64,000 nt of DNA from Bacteroidales bacterium (GCA_016937855.1 JAFGVU010000184.1:62001-126000), one strand, 5' to 3'. Numbered from the stretch's first letter, positions 26,343-36,736 are shown. The notes: generated from the letters alone by a model not told the origin. Numbers and translations: made by a program.

Positions 26343-26414
26343 GCGAGAGGCGGGTTTGAACCGCCGACCTCATGATTATGAATCATGCGCTCTAACCAAC
26401 TGAGCTACCTCGCC
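26341..26414 (-). tRNA. tRNA with CAT anticodon (probably elongator tRNA-Met)
   Basis: 74 bases on the minus strand. The acceptor stem begins GGCGAGG. The D arm holds AGCTCAGTTGGTTAGAGC. The anticodon arm is CATGA-TTCATAA-TCATG, with anticodon CAT. The T arm is GGCGG-TTCAAAC-CCGCC, and the discriminator is A. CCA is not encoded (TACA follows). The first acceptor pair is G-U. It lacks the three G-C pairs of initiator tRNA, so elongator Met is favoured; a lysidine-modified tRNA-Ile2 cannot be fully excluded. Confidence 0.92.
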
Positions 26415-26415
26415 A

Positions 26416-26771
26416 TATCTTTCTAACCAATCCCGAAAAATAGAAAATTTTGTTGTTAAATTTTCTTAATTTTTCGAGGACTCTCGATTTTTTACGAAAA
26501 AATCATTCGTCCTTGTATTGGTTTTATTATTTCAAAAAACTTCTTCCTGCTTGTTAGCTTTGCTCTGATGATTTTTTCTAAAAATCGGAGCTGAGCTACC
26601 TCGCCAAAATTTCATTTTTTGTTTTTGAACGTCCAATTGTTAAAATCGGACTGCAAAAATAATTAATTTTATTTATAATCAAATAAAGTTTGCAAACTAA
26701 TTTTAATTTTTATAAATTGCGAAAGAATATTTTTATGATCAACCATTTTAGTGGTAACTAATTAAGATTAT
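26416..26771. other. non-coding stretch between tRNA and START-like gene
   Basis: About 355 bases without a gene. It holds the duplicated tRNA 5' fragment at 26591-26606, and AT-rich sequence with self-complementary TTTTTCGAGGACTCTCGATTTTTT (two halves around 26475-26495). No integrase or att core is recognised. Confidence 0.5.
26591..26606 (-). pseudogene. duplicated 5' fragment of the tRNA gene
   Basis: CTGAGCTACCTCGCCA at 26591-26606 is identical to 26400-26415, the first 15 bases of the tRNA plus the base before it. The rest of a tRNA is absent. It is a decayed second tRNA copy or the scar of a recombination event. Confidence 0.6.
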
Positions 26772-27143
26772 ATGACAAAAATAGAATTAGAATTTATTCT
26801 TAACTCTTCGGAGAGAATATTATTCAACCGACTTAGCACTGCAAGCGGGTTAAGTGAGTGGTTTGCGGATGATGTTCGCGTAAAAGACAAAATTTTTACA
26901 TTTATTTGGGATGGCTCAGAAGAAGAAGCAGAGTTACTTGCAATAAAAGATTTTAGTTTTGTGCGTTTTAAATGGTTGGAAAGTGATGCGGACAGCTTCT
27001 TTGAATTTAAAATTCAAACTCACGATATTACAAATGAAATAGCTCTAATTATCACCGATTTTGCTGATGATGACGAAAAAGATGCAACTATTGAACTTTG
27101 GGAAACACAAATAAATAATCTGAAACATATTCTTGGAGCATAA
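26772..27143 (+). CDS. START-like domain protein
   Basis: 123 residues, close to the length of the Bacteroidota START_2/AHSA1-like family. The sequence runs IELEFILNSSERILFNRLSTASGLSEWFADDV, then FTFIWDGSEEEAELLAI and FVRFKWLESDADSFFEFKI, with the closing helix ATIELWETQINNLKHIL. This is the helix-grip fold with the GLSEWFADDV segment common in AHSA1-type proteins. It may bind a hydrophobic ligand; the true ligand is unknown. It lies just upstream of lptF and is probably co-transcribed or nearly so. Confidence 0.85.
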   Translation: MTKIELEFILNSSERILFNRLSTASGLSEWFADDVRVKDKIFTFIWDGSEEEAELLAIKDFSFVRFKWLESDADSFFEFKIQTHDITNEIALIITDFADDDEKDATIELWETQINNLKHILGA

Positions 27144-27160
27144 AAATCCGATGTTTTTAT

Positions 27161-27168
27161 TATTTTTG
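27161..27168 (+). promoter_or_regulatory. possible lptF promoter -7 box
   Basis: TATTTTTG fits TAnnTTTG and sits 21 bases before the lptF ATG. No convincing -33 TTTG is seen at the expected distance. Confidence 0.35.
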
Positions 27169-27188
27169 CATGTCAGAAATTAATTGGC

Positions 27189-28685
27189 ATGCTAAAACAA
27201 GTACATAAATACATTATAAAGTCTTTTATCGGTCCATGGGCGGTAACATTCCTCATTTGCGTTTTTTTGTTACTTATGCAGTTCTTGTGGAAATATATCG
27301 ACGATTTGGTTGGTAAAGGTCTTGAATGGAACATAATTGCAGAGTTGCTGTTTTATGCTTCTTTAACTTTAGTGCCTTTGGCGTTGCCCTTATCGATCCT
27401 ATTGGCAACTATTATGACATTTGGTGGATTGGGCGAGAAAAACGAATTGTTCGGAATGAAATCAGGTGGGATCTCTCTATATAAAATAATGTATCCGCTT
27501 TTGGTTTTTAATATTATTATTAGTTTCGGAGCCTTCTATTTTTCAAATAACCTTCTCCCCTACACAAATTTAAAGATGCGATCTTTGTTATTTAGCATTC
27601 AGCAGCAAAGACCCGAAGTCAATATAAGAAATGGGATTTTTACAGAACCAGTCGATAATTTTAACATAAAAGTTGATAGAAAATACCGTAACAATAATAC
27701 TCTCGAGGGCGTTTTGATTTATGATCATCGAAATATGTCGGGCAATAGCAATGTTACAACTGCAAATGCCGGAAATATAAAAATTACCGAAGATAAGTCA
27801 GTTCTGATAATGGAATTATTTGATGGGTATCGTTATGAAGAACTTAAACTTGATAAAGATGCAAAGAAAGGAAACAAAACACGACCACATCAAAAATCCA
27901 AATTTAAGAAACAAATTGTGTACATCGAACTCGATGGATTAGGACTGGACAGAAGTAACGAAGACCTTTTTAAAAATGGTTTCGAAATGCTTAATAACTC
28001 CCAACTAAGACAAGCAATAGATTCTTTACGCAAAAATCTTCATAAAAGGGAGCACGATATTTATTACAATATAAAAAGCTACTCGTTATTTAAAGGACAA
28101 GCTAGCTGGATAAATTTAACCGATGAGCAAAAACAAATAGCTCAAATCGGTGCAGATGAGATTCTTATCTCTGAGCCACAGTTGCTTTTTAATATTGATA
28201 GTCTATTTAGCAATCTTAATCAAAATCAAAAAAACAAGGTTATCAATTTTGCACTTAATTACAGCCGAGCAGCTAAACAATATGTTGATGTTTCATATAT
28301 AGAGGTAGATGGATACGAAAGATGGATAGTCAGACATCAGGTTGAGTGGCATCGAAAATATGTGTTGTCATTGGCTTGTCTTTTGTTTTACCTTATTGGA
28401 GCACCATTAGGTTCGATAATCAGAAAAGGTGGATTCGGGTTGCCGGTTATTATTTCGGTGTTTATATTTTTAATTTATTATATTATATCGATTACTTTTG
28501 AAAAAACAGTTAGGGAATTGGTTTTACCTCCTGAAATTGGAATGTGGATAAGTAGCGCAATTCTTGTTCCCATTGGTGTTTTCTTGATCATCAGAACGGC
28601 AAATGATTCGATGCGTATTAGCCCACATTTTTATCAGAAGTTTAAAAACTTGTTTAGAAAGAAAAATAATGATAAAGTAGAATAG
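27189..28685 (+). CDS. lptF: LptF/LptG-family LPS export permease
   Basis: 498 residues, longer than E. coli LptF (about 366) as is usual in Bacteroidota. LptF/LptG form the membrane part of the LptB2FG ABC transporter, which extracts lipopolysaccharide from the inner membrane. The N-terminus HKYIIKSFIGPWAVTFLICVFLLLMQFLWKY gives helix 1; two more helices lie near residues 50-70 and 95-120. A large periplasmic jellyroll region spans about 130-390, and three helices follow, with LIGAPLGSIIRKGGFGLPV and FEKTVRE. Whether it should be named LptF or LptG is not settled by sequence alone. Confidence 0.9.
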   Translation: MLKQVHKYIIKSFIGPWAVTFLICVFLLLMQFLWKYIDDLVGKGLEWNIIAELLFYASLTLVPLALPLSILLATIMTFGGLGEKNELFGMKSGGISLYKIMYPLLVFNIIISFGAFYFSNNLLPYTNLKMRSLLFSIQQQRPEVNIRNGIFTEPVDNFNIKVDRKYRNNNTLEGVLIYDHRNMSGNSNVTTANAGNIKITEDKSVLIMELFDGYRYEELKLDKDAKKGNKTRPHQKSKFKKQIVYIELDGLGLDRSNEDLFKNGFEMLNNSQLRQAIDSLRKNLHKREHDIYYNIKSYSLFKGQASWINLTDEQKQIAQIGADEILISEPQLLFNIDSLFSNLNQNQKNKVINFALNYSRAAKQYVDVSYIEVDGYERWIVRHQVEWHRKYVLSLACLLFYLIGAPLGSIIRKGGFGLPVIISVFIFLIYYIISITFEKTVRELVLPPEIGMWISSAILVPIGVFLIIRTANDSMRISPHFYQKFKNLFRKKNNDKVE

Positions 28686-28770
28686 AAAAGTTTTTGAAAA
28701 TCTCGAAAATTGTAAAGAGTTTATTTACAAATCATTATGAGATTTTTACGACGAGTTGACGGGAAGAATT

Positions 28771-29973
28771 ATGAGGATACTTAGTTTGACAAATAAAATG
28801 CCTTATCCACCAAAAGACGGGGGCACAATTGGAATTTATAACATAATCAATGCCTTGTCGGAAATTGGAAATGATGTTCATCTATTAGCGATGAACACAC
28901 CAAAACACTTTATTGCAGACGATGAGATTGATCCAAATATTAAGGATAAACTAAATATAGATTACGTTTTTGTCGATACTAATATTTCATTATTTGGATT
29001 GTTGAAAAATTTATTTTTTTCTCGATTACCATACATTGCAGAGAGATTCTATGATCAAGATTTTCGAGAAAAACTTATAAAAAAACTGAATTCGGATAGT
29101 TTTGATATTATACAACTCGAAGGATTATACTTGTGCTTGTATATCCCTGATATTCGTAAGCACTCTAATGCAAAAATATCTTTAAGGTCGCATAATATCG
29201 AACATGAGATTTGGTTCAGGACTGCTCAAAATTCTTCTAATCCGATAAAAAGGATTTACCTTAGGCATTTGTCAAGGAGAATCAAGCAATTTAAAATCAG
29301 CATTATCAATAAGTATGATGTTTTAGTTCCAATTACTGAAAGAGATGCCGAGATTTACAATAAGTTAGGAAATAGTAAGCCTTCGATAATTTTTCCAGCA
29401 ATTGTAAATCTAAATGATTTTAACTATTCTGTAAATAGTGCAAAAGAAATCAGTTTGTTTCATCTTGGAGCTTTAGATTGGTTTCCAAACCAGGAAGGCT
29501 TATTGTGGTTTATAGATAATTGTTGGAGCACAATTTATAAAAATCATCCTAATTTAAAGTTTAATATTGCAGGACGTAATTGCAGTTCTGAATTTCTTAA
29601 GAAAATCGACAGAGCTGGAATAGTTTTTCACGGAGAAGTCGAGAATGCACAAAAATTCATGAACGATTATGCTGTGATGATTGTTCCGCTTCTTTCGGGT
29701 AGTGGAATGAGAATTAAAATTATAGAGGGAATGGCAATGGGGAAAGCTATTATCACAACAACTATTGGAACCGAAGGCATAAGTACCGAAGACTCCAAAA
29801 ATATTATGATTGCCGATACCCCGGAAGAGTTGATAAATAAGATAGAAATGCTTTTAAGTAATCCTGAACAAATTGATAAATTAGGATTAAATGCACGAAG
29901 TTTTATTGAAATGAATTATAGTGATAAAGTATTATCAAATAAATTAACAGATTTTTATAAATCCGAACAGTGA
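28771..29973 (+). CDS. glycosyltransferase family 4-like protein
   Basis: 400 residues from ATG 28771 (an in-frame TTG lies at 28756). The GT-B fold begins ILSLTNKMPYPPKDGGTIGIYNIINAL. The acceptor domain has LRSHNIEHEIWFRTAQ; the C-terminal donor domain has LFHLGALDWFPNQEGLLWFI, FNIAGRN, FHGEVENAQKFMNDYAVMIVPLLSGSGMRIKIIEGMAMGKAIITTTIGTEGI. This is a retaining sugar transfer enzyme. The final GTG of the next gene overlaps its stop, so it is coupled to a GT2 glycosyltransferase. Surface polysaccharide or LPS assembly is likely, with acceptor unknown. Confidence 0.9.
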   Translation: MRILSLTNKMPYPPKDGGTIGIYNIINALSEIGNDVHLLAMNTPKHFIADDEIDPNIKDKLNIDYVFVDTNISLFGLLKNLFFSRLPYIAERFYDQDFREKLIKKLNSDSFDIIQLEGLYLCLYIPDIRKHSNAKISLRSHNIEHEIWFRTAQNSSNPIKRIYLRHLSRRIKQFKISIINKYDVLVPITERDAEIYNKLGNSKPSIIFPAIVNLNDFNYSVNSAKEISLFHLGALDWFPNQEGLLWFIDNCWSTIYKNHPNLKFNIAGRNCSSEFLKKIDRAGIVFHGEVENAQKFMNDYAVMIVPLLSGSGMRIKIIEGMAMGKAIITTTIGTEGISTEDSKNIMIADTPEELINKIEMLLSNPEQIDKLGLNARSFIEMNYSDKVLSNKLTDFYKSEQ

Positions 29974-31136
29974 TTATAGCGTTACAAATATTATTGTGGA
30001 TTTGCGTTGCATTGGTATTTCATACTTATGTAGCATATCCTATTTTATTAAAGCTATTTAACCGCGATAAAAAGTTTTACGACGAATCTATTGATTACAC
30101 GCCAAAAGTTTCAATAGTAATGTCGCTATTTAATGAAGAGGATGTTATTGCCGAAAAACTGGAGACAATTATTAGTTCAGACTATCCCAGAGATAAGATT
30201 CAGATTATTGTTGGCTCTGATAATAGTACAGATAAGACAAACGAAATTGTTGGAGAATTTGTAAAAAATCATAATTTAATTATTTTTATTCCTTTTTCAC
30301 AAAGGCAAGGTAAGTCAAACGTTATTAATGCAATGATAGACAGAGCCGATGGGGATGTGCTGATTTTATCGGATGCAAATGTAATGTTCGACAGAAACAC
30401 TATCCGAGAATTGGTAAAACCATTCGAGAATCAGCAAGTAGGTTTGGTTGATACCAGAATGACAAATACAGGTCTCAAAAAAGAAGGAATATCCATACAG
30501 GAAAAATCATACATTTCTCGCGAAGTAATGATAAAATACTATGAAGGCAGTATCTGGGGAACTATGATGGGACCTTTTGGCGGATGTTTTGCAATTCGAA
30601 AAAAGCTTTATAGCCCAGTGCCCGTCAACTTTTTAGTTGATGATTTTTATATTTGCTTAAAAGTCTTAGAAAAAGGCTACAAAGCAATAAATCGTCTCGA
30701 GGCTGTTGTGTATGAAGATGTGTCGAACAATTTATCAGATGAGTTTCGTCGTAAAATAAGAATTGCAACAGGCGATTTTCAAAACTTGTGGGAATTTAAG
30801 AACCTTTTGTGGCCCCCATTTACCGGACTTTGGTTTAGTTTCCTATCACATAAAATTTTCAGGTGGCTTACTCCGGTATTTATGATTATTGCATACATTA
30901 GCAATTTAATACTGGCGTTTTATTACGATTTCTATGCATATATGTTTATTGCATATAATTTTGCATTTATTTTACTAATAACTGACTTTTTACTTAAAAA
31001 AATACAAATACATAATATAATTTTGCGCTTTATAACACATTTTATGTCGATGAATTTAGCTTTGTTGATTGGAATGTTTAAAGCAATGAAAGGAGTTAAA
31101 ACAAATGTCTGGAAACCAACAAAAAGAAATCAGTAG
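29970..31136 (+). CDS. membrane glycosyltransferase family 2 protein
   Basis: 388 residues from a GTG start that overlaps the previous stop (GTGA). It has an N-terminal membrane helix ([20 protein letters not shown]), then a GT2 domain: [42 protein letters not shown] (DxD-like), [14 protein letters not shown] and [16 protein letters not shown]. Two or three C-terminal helices follow (about 305-375). The layout resembles hyaluronan/NodC-type processive synthases, though shorter. It shares a unit with the GT4 gene; its last 32 bases overlap ribBA. Confidence 0.88.
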   Translation: MIIALQILLWICVALVFHTYVAYPILLKLFNRDKKFYDESIDYTPKVSIVMSLFNEEDVIAEKLETIISSDYPRDKIQIIVGSDNSTDKTNEIVGEFVKNHNLIIFIPFSQRQGKSNVINAMIDRADGDVLILSDANVMFDRNTIRELVKPFENQQVGLVDTRMTNTGLKKEGISIQEKSYISREVMIKYYEGSIWGTMMGPFGGCFAIRKKLYSPVPVNFLVDDFYICLKVLEKGYKAINRLEAVVYEDVSNNLSDEFRRKIRIATGDFQNLWEFKNLLWPPFTGLWFSFLSHKIFRWLTPVFMIIAYISNLILAFYYDFYAYMFIAYNFAFILLITDFLLKKIQIHNIILRFITHFMSMNLALLIGMFKAMKGVKTNVWKPTKRNQ

Positions 31137-32346
31137 AGCTTTAAATACAATAGAAGAAGCTATTGAAGATATCAAAAATGGAAAAGTTATCATCGTTGTT
31201 GACGATTTTGACAGGGAAAATGAGGGTGATTTTGTCGTTGCTGCTGAAATGATCACAGCAGACATAGTTAATTTTATGGCGCGTTATGGTCGTGGACTAA
31301 TTTGCACTCCTCTTACCGAGAGCCGCTGTAGAGAACTCGATTTAGATTTAATGGTAGGTAAAAACACTGCCCTTCACGAAACACCTTTTACAGTATCGGT
31401 AGATTTAAATGGTAACGGCTGCACAACCGGTATTTCGTCCAGTGATAGAGCAAAAACTATTAAAGCTCTTGTTGATGATAATACTAAAGCCGAAGATTTA
31501 GGACGTCCCGGGCATATTTTCCCACTCATGGCTAAAGAAAATGGCGTTTTGCGACGAAGCGGACATACCGAGGCGGTTGTTGATCTTACGCGGCTAGCAG
31601 GACTAAAACCCGGTGGAGCTTTGGTCGAAATAATGAACGATGACGGAACTATGGCACGTTTACCTCAATTATTCGAAATTGCTGATAAATTTAATCTCAA
31701 AATTATTAGCATCGAGGACTTGATAAAATATCGCCTAAAAACTGACAGCCTAATCGAAAAAGGTGTGCGTGTACATCTTCCAACTGAATATGGTTATTTT
31801 GATATGATACCATTTAAGCAAAAAAGTAATGGTATGGAACATGCCGCACTTATTAAAGGAACTTGGGATAAAAACGAAACTGTTTTGGTAAGAGTGCACT
31901 CTAGTTGTGTTACCGGCGATATCTTTGGCTCACTTAAATGCGATTGCGGACATCAACTACACGAATCTATGAAGATAATCGAAAAAGAAGGCAAAGGTGT
32001 TGTGCTTTATCTTAATCAGGAAGGTCGTGGAATTGGTTTGATGAATAAAATTGCTGCGTACAAACTCCAAGAAGAAGGTTTGGATACTGTAGAAGCTAAT
32101 GTGCATTTAGGGTTTAGACCAGATGAACGTGATTATGGAGTTGGCGCTCAAATCTTAAGAAGTGTGGGAGTTAGAAAAATGAAGCTTCTAACCAATAATC
32201 CTAAAAAACTTGCAGGCTTAAAAGGCTATGGACTCGAAGTTGTTGATACACAGCATATTGAGATTAAACCTAATAAGTATAATAAGTTTTATCTCGAAAC
32301 TAAAAAGAATAAAATGGGACACGAACTGGATATTGAAAATGAGTAA
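31105..32346 (+). CDS. ribBA: bifunctional 3,4-dihydroxy-2-butanone-4-phosphate synthase/GTP cyclohydrolase II
   Basis: 413 residues with both riboflavin-pathway activities. Residues about 8-205 are Rib[19 protein letters not shown] for metal and substrate binding, [12 protein letters not shown]. Residues about 208-400 are Rib[22 protein letters not shown] with the three zinc cysteines, [14 protein letters not shown] and [15 protein letters not shown] gives the pyrimidine precursor and ribulose 5-phosphate gives the four-carbon unit. The gene begins inside the preceding GT2 gene (32-base overlap), and the fmt start overlaps its stop by eight bases. Confidence 0.96.
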   Translation: MSGNQQKEISRALNTIEEAIEDIKNGKVIIVVDDFDRENEGDFVVAAEMITADIVNFMARYGRGLICTPLTESRCRELDLDLMVGKNTALHETPFTVSVDLNGNGCTTGISSSDRAKTIKALVDDNTKAEDLGRPGHIFPLMAKENGVLRRSGHTEAVVDLTRLAGLKPGGALVEIMNDDGTMARLPQLFEIADKFNLKIISIEDLIKYRLKTDSLIEKGVRVHLPTEYGYFDMIPFKQKSNGMEHAALIKGTWDKNETVLVRVHSSCVTGDIFGSLKCDCGHQLHESMKIIEKEGKGVVLYLNQEGRGIGLMNKIAAYKLQEEGLDTVEANVHLGFRPDERDYGVGAQILRSVGVRKMKLLTNNPKKLAGLKGYGLEVVDTQHIEIKPNKYNKFYLETKKNKMGHELDIENE

Positions 32347-33286
32347 AAAACCTGATATTGTTTTCATGGGTACACCCGAATTTGCAGTGTCATCTCTCAA
32401 GATTTTATTGCAAAACGATTTTCCTGTTAAAGCAGTTGTTACAGCTACTGATAAACCTGCCGGTAGAGGTAACAAAATCCAGTTTTCGGACGTGAAAAAG
32501 TTTGCCATTGAAAATAATCTTCATGTTCTGCAACCCGACAATTTAAAATCACCCGAGTTTATCGAGCAATTAAGAGAAATAAATGCTGATTTATTTATTG
32601 TTGTTGCTTTTAGAATGTTGCCTAAACAGGTTTGGGAAATGCCAAAACTTGGCACTTTTAATTTACATGCCTCACTCCTGCCCGATTATAGAGGTGCAGC
32701 GCCAATAAATCATGCTTTAATTAATGGTGATAATAATACTGGAGTTACTACTTTTTTCATAAATGAGGAGATTGATAAAGGCAACATCATTTTTAGAGAA
32801 GAAACTCAAATCTTACCCACTGATAATGCAGGATCTTTGCACGATAGATTAATGGAAGTCGGATCAAAATTAGTTTTGAAAACTGTTGATGCGATTCAAA
32901 ATCAGTCCGTTGTTTTACATAGTCAGGATGAGTTTGGCGGTGATATGCGCCCTGCTCCAAAAATATTTAAAGATTTTTGTCGTATTGATTGGTCTAAACC
33001 GGGTATAGTTGTGCAAAACCATGTTAGAGGATTGTCGCCATATCCGGCAGCTTGGACAATTTTACTTAATGATTTGCAAGTAAAGATCTTTAAAACAAAT
33101 TTTGTTTCTGATAATCACAATATGCCTATAGGCAGTATTATAACAGATAATAAAAAGTTTATGAAAGTTGCAGTATGTGATGGATATATCGAGGTATTAG
33201 AGATTCAACTTCAAGGGCGCAAACGAATGCTAATAGTAGAATTGCTTAATGGCTTTGATTTTGAGGATAGTAGCTGTTTTATTTAA
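32339..33286 (+). CDS. fmt: methionyl-tRNA formyltransferase
   Basis: 315 residues from ATG 32339, which overlaps the ribBA stop (ATGAGTAA); this start gives the family N-terminus [17 protein letters not shown]. Fmt formylates initiator Met-tRNA using 10-formyl-tetrahydrofolate. The formyl-transfer centre is [22 protein letters not shown] with Asn and His, plus the Asp in EEIDKGNI. The C-terminal OB-like domain begins near residue 210. Last gene of the plus-strand unit, convergent with ppx. Confidence 0.95.
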   Translation: MSKKPDIVFMGTPEFAVSSLKILLQNDFPVKAVVTATDKPAGRGNKIQFSDVKKFAIENNLHVLQPDNLKSPEFIEQLREINADLFIVVAFRMLPKQVWEMPKLGTFNLHASLLPDYRGAAPINHALINGDNNTGVTTFFINEEIDKGNIIFREETQILPTDNAGSLHDRLMEVGSKLVLKTVDAIQNQSVVLHSQDEFGGDMRPAPKIFKDFCRIDWSKPGIVVQNHVRGLSPYPAAWTILLNDLQVKIFKTNFVSDNHNMPIGSIITDNKKFMKVAVCDGYIEVLEIQLQGRKRMLIVELLNGFDFEDSSCFI

Positions 33287-33290
33287 AGTT

Positions 33291-34184
33291 TTAGTTTAGC
33301 TCATTTCTCATCCTTTTCTTATATAAATCAATTGCTAGCCCATCAACTAGTCCAATTTTTGGAGCAACGATTGTATCGATTTTTCCCCATTTCATGATGT
33401 TATTAAATATCCGCGCAGCCGGAACAATAACATCCGCTCTATCAGGGCGTAAGGTGTAATTTTCAATTCTTTCCTCATAAGACCTTTTCTCGAGTTCGCC
33501 AACTGCAGTTTTTATTTGCTGTCGCGTAATTGTATTATCCAAATTTCCAAACAATGTAGTTAATTTGCTGATATTTCCTCCTGAGCAAATACAATTGACT
33601 TTATCATCTGTGTTTCTGACATCTTGCAGCCATTGCTGTAACTTATCCCATTCAGAGGATGCTACTTGATCGAATAAATATTTGATAGTTCCGATTTTAA
33701 AGGACTGCGAAGCTACAAACTTCTCTTTTTTAAAGAAAGAGCATTCAGTACTGCCGCCGCCAACATCTATATAAAGGGTGTCATCAAATTTTTTGTTTAC
33801 ATAAATATTATTTGCCTGACTAACAATCTCGGCCTCTTCTATCCCATCAATAATTCTTAATTTTATTCCAGTTTCACTTTTAATTGCTTTAATGACATTT
33901 TCTCCGTTGGATGCCTCTCTAAAAGCTGCTGTTGCACATGCATCAAAAGCCACAGGTTGATATATTTCTTTAATTAATTCATAGGCTTTAAATGTTTTGA
34001 TTAACATTTCCTGCTTTTCATCCGAAATAAATCCTGTTTCAAAAACATCCATTCCTAGTCTTAGTGGAACCCGAACAAGTGCAATTTTACTTGCATAAAT
34101 AAGGCTGTTTTTCTCAAAAACATGGGATATCAACAATCTACCCGCATTAGAACCAATATCAACTGTTGCAAAAATCAAACTCAT
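33291..34184 (-). CDS. ppx: exopolyphosphatase / Ppx-GppA family phosphatase
   Basis: 297 residues, about the length of the short Ppx/GppA forms without the C-terminal HD domain. The ASKHA nucleotide-binding fold is shown by ATVDIGSNAGRLLISHV, ATAAFREASNGENVI and DTLYIDVGGGSTECSFF. The family removes terminal phosphate from polyphosphate or pppGpp. The start overlaps the ppk stop by ATGA, which supports polyphosphate as substrate. IDGLAI at the end is also typical. Confidence 0.93.
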   Translation of the reverse strand: MSLIFATVDIGSNAGRLLISHVFEKNSLIYASKIALVRVPLRLGMDVFETGFISDEKQEMLIKTFKAYELIKEIYQPVAFDACATAAFREASNGENVIKAIKSETGIKLRIIDGIEEAEIVSQANNIYVNKKFDDTLYIDVGGGSTECSFFKKEKFVASQSFKIGTIKYLFDQVASSEWDKLQQWLQDVRNTDDKVNCICSGGNISKLTTLFGNLDNTITRQQIKTAVGELEKRSYEERIENYTLRPDRADVIVPAARIFNNIMKWGKIDTIVAPKIGLVDGLAIDLYKKRMRNELN

Positions 34185-36220
34185 GAATTTAGCTGTTTTA
34201 AATATTTATATGTTTCTTCTTGTGCCCGAAATTTATTTGTTTCGTCTGTTTTAAAAATAATGTTTTTTTCTTTTGTACTCCAGTCTCTAGCTTTTGTGTT
34301 GTCTTTAAACTGAATGTCAAAAATGTCTTGCAACTCTTTTTGAATCTTCTTGGAATATATTGGTACGCAAACTTCTATTCGGGTATCAAGGTTTCTAATC
34401 ATCAAGTCGCTTGATCCAATAAAATATAATGGTTTTTGATTATTGCAGAACATAAAAACTCTGGAATGTTCTAAAAACTTGTCAACTAGCCCGATGGTTT
34501 TTAAGTTTGGATTAGTGTGAGAAACTAAACTGCATGATGCTCTAGCGCTAATCCTTATCTTTACCCCAGTTTTTGCAGCTTCTTTTATTTTTTCGACAAA
34601 TGTAGAGTCGGTAAAACTATTTAGTTTTAAATCTATCCAGGCAGGCAAACCATTTTTTGCATTGTTAATCTCATTTTCGATAAGCTCCATAAATCTTGAG
34701 CGAGTATAAAGAGGGCTAACAATTAAATGATCGAAATTTATTATTTGATAGGCAGATTCGATTAAATAAAACACTTTACTTATCTCTATTCCTATTTCTT
34801 GATTTGCCGTTAATAACGAAAGATCGCTGTATAATTGTGCTGTTTTTTCATTAAAGTTTCCGGTAGAGATATTTGAGTAATAAAAATTTAATCCATTTTC
34901 TTTTGCTCTTATTAAGATTAGCTTTGAATGTACTTTAATACCCGGAATAGTTTTAATAATTTTTACACCTGCCTCTTCCAGTTTGTTTGTCCAATATATG
35001 TTTTGTTCTTCGTCGAAACGTGCTTTTAGTTCTAAAAATGCTGTTACATTTTTACCATTTCGTGCAGCATTAATAAGTGCCGAAATTATTTTGGAGTCTT
35101 TAGATAATCGGTAAAGTGTGATTTTGATTGATCTGACTTTTGGGTCAATCGATGCCTCTCTCAACATATTTACAATTGTCCCAAAAGAGTTGTATGGATA
35201 ATGCAAAAGAATATCTTTCTTCTTTATTGACGATAATATTTTGATTTTTGGTTTAAGGTGTTTGTGTGGAATCGGCTCGATGTTTTTGTAAACATGTTCC
35301 TGTCCGAGTAAATTTGGAAAACTCATGAAATCTTTTGAGTTATGATATCTTTCGCCTGAAATGACATTTTCATCATTCTTTATTTTTAAGCAATGAGTAA
35401 GCAAACTTACTAAGTCGGCAGGCATTTTACTGTCATGAATAAACCGAACAGGAGCACCGGTCTTTCTCTTTTTTATGCTTTCTGCAACTATATCAATAAA
35501 GCTTTTAGAGACGTTCCCGTATAAATCTATTTCGGCATCTCTAGTGATTTTGATCGTGAAGGCCTTGTATTCACAATATCCAAATACATCAAAAATATCG
35601 CCTAAACAAAACCTTATAATATCATCAAGTCTGATTACACATTTTTCATTTTTTTCGGAATCGGGCAAAATAAGAAATCGAGGCATTTTGTCGGCAGGAA
35701 TCTGGATCAAAGCAAAATCGTTATTGTCGTGTGTAGAAGTTTTTTTTAGACTAATTGCTAAATAGATTGTTCCATCAGGCAAACTGCTCAAATCAGAACT
35801 TCTTCTTAGCATTACGGTAAATAATCCAGGCAATATGTTTTCGTGAAAATAATCTTTAACAAATTTTTGCTGATTGGTATTTAATTCGGTTTCATTTAGG
35901 ATCAGTAACCCGTTATTTTTGAGCTCAGTAAATATTTTCGTTTTTATATTACTAAATTCTTTTTGGCGTTTTTCAATATAACTAGTTATTGCTTTTAGTA
36001 ATTCTTCAGACTCTGTTACTTTTTCAGGATAGTTTCTTCTATTAAACTCAATTAGCCTATTTATTGATGCAACCCTTACTCTGTAGAACTCATCAAGATT
36101 ATTTGAGTATATGCCAAGAAATTTTAATCGTTCAAGCAATGGAACCGTCTTGTCGGCAGCTTCTTGCAATAATCGACTATTAAAATGTAACCAACTTATT
36201 TCTCTGTTAATAATTTCCAT
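34181..36220 (-). CDS. ppk1: polyphosphate kinase 1
   Basis: 679 residues from ATG 36220; an in-frame TTG at 36229 is less likely. PPK1 reversibly transfers the ATP gamma-phosphate to polyphosphate. It starts with INREISWLHFNSRLLQEA, and has SNNLDEFYRVRVASI. The autophosphorylated histidine lies in GIKVHSKLILI, next to FYYSNISTGNFNEKTAQLYSDLSLLTAN; the second active-site histidine is in EHSRVFMF. The two PLD-like domains are in order. Coupled to ppx, so synthesis and breakdown genes share a transcript. Confidence 0.95.
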   Translation of the reverse strand: MEIINREISWLHFNSRLLQEAADKTVPLLERLKFLGIYSNNLDEFYRVRVASINRLIEFNRRNYPEKVTESEELLKAITSYIEKRQKEFSNIKTKIFTELKNNGLLILNETELNTNQQKFVKDYFHENILPGLFTVMLRRSSDLSSLPDGTIYLAISLKKTSTHDNNDFALIQIPADKMPRFLILPDSEKNEKCVIRLDDIIRFCLGDIFDVFGYCEYKAFTIKITRDAEIDLYGNVSKSFIDIVAESIKKRKTGAPVRFIHDSKMPADLVSLLTHCLKIKNDENVISGERYHNSKDFMSFPNLLGQEHVYKNIEPIPHKHLKPKIKILSSIKKKDILLHYPYNSFGTIVNMLREASIDPKVRSIKITLYRLSKDSKIISALINAARNGKNVTAFLELKARFDEEQNIYWTNKLEEAGVKIIKTIPGIKVHSKLILIRAKENGLNFYYSNISTGNFNEKTAQLYSDLSLLTANQEIGIEISKVFYLIESAYQIINFDHLIVSPLYTRSRFMELIENEINNAKNGLPAWIDLKLNSFTDSTFVEKIKEAAKTGVKIRISARASCSLVSHTNPNLKTIGLVDKFLEHSRVFMFCNNQKPLYFIGSSDLMIRNLDTRIEVCVPIYSKKIQKELQDIFDIQFKDNTKARDWSTKEKNIIFKTDETNKFRAQEETYKYLKQLNS

Positions 36221-36382
36221 AATCAACAAAATTTAAAAGCAAAGATAAGTTAAGATTTATTAACATTGTAAACTTTATGTTAAATTTGTTGTCTTTCTAT
36301 TTTATTATTGGCTGCCACAATGACAGTATTTATTTATTTGCATAGTTATTGACAATTTATCAAAGAATTTAAAATCTATATT

Positions 36383-36736
36383 ATGGAGAAATCTTATGAT
36401 CTGACAACTTATAAGGGGGTTAACAAAGCTTTAGATATTTTTAAGAAGTACGGATGGGTTATAAATCCAATTCCATGGCTAGTATTTAAAGCATTAAGCC
36501 CCGAATTGTCAACCGAAAAGCAGGTGGAAGCTGCTAAAACACTAATCGAAGCAGGAAAGACTAACGGGGTAAAACGAATGAGAATAAAAATTGGACATAA
36601 AGCTGGTCTTGAATTGAGTACTCTTTTGCAGGGATTTCCAATTAAAGTAATGATGGGAAATAATGGGATAGCCGAGGTAGAAGTGGATTACGAATCAAAT
36701 AGTTCTGGCATAGGAACAGATGTAAACAAAGTATAA
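36383..36736 (+). CDS. small protein of unknown function
   Basis: 117 residues. The first half is helical with an amphipathic segment (GVNKALDIFKKYGWVINPIPWLVFKALS); then comes STEKQVEAAKTLIEAGKTNGVKRMRIKI and a beta-rich end (IKVMMGNNGIAEVEVDYES). No signal peptide, no cysteine, no known motif. The Gly-rich, charged end recalls some Bacteroidota stress or shell-like proteins, but this is not a real assignment. Monocistronic, divergent from ppk. Confidence 0.62.
   Translation: MEKSYDLTTYKGVNKALDIFKKYGWVINPIPWLVFKALSPELSTEKQVEAAKTLIEAGKTNGVKRMRIKIGHKAGLELSTLLQGFPIKVMMGNNGIAEVEVDYESNSSGIGTDVNKV

Noticed and set aside
26137-26373. 78-codon open frame on the minus strand
   Set aside because: It runs through the tRNA gene and the cruciform; its codons follow RNA pairing, not protein.
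26205-26606. Integrated mobile element at the tRNA
   Set aside because: No integrase, excisionase or transposase frame is present; only repeats and a tRNA scrap support it.
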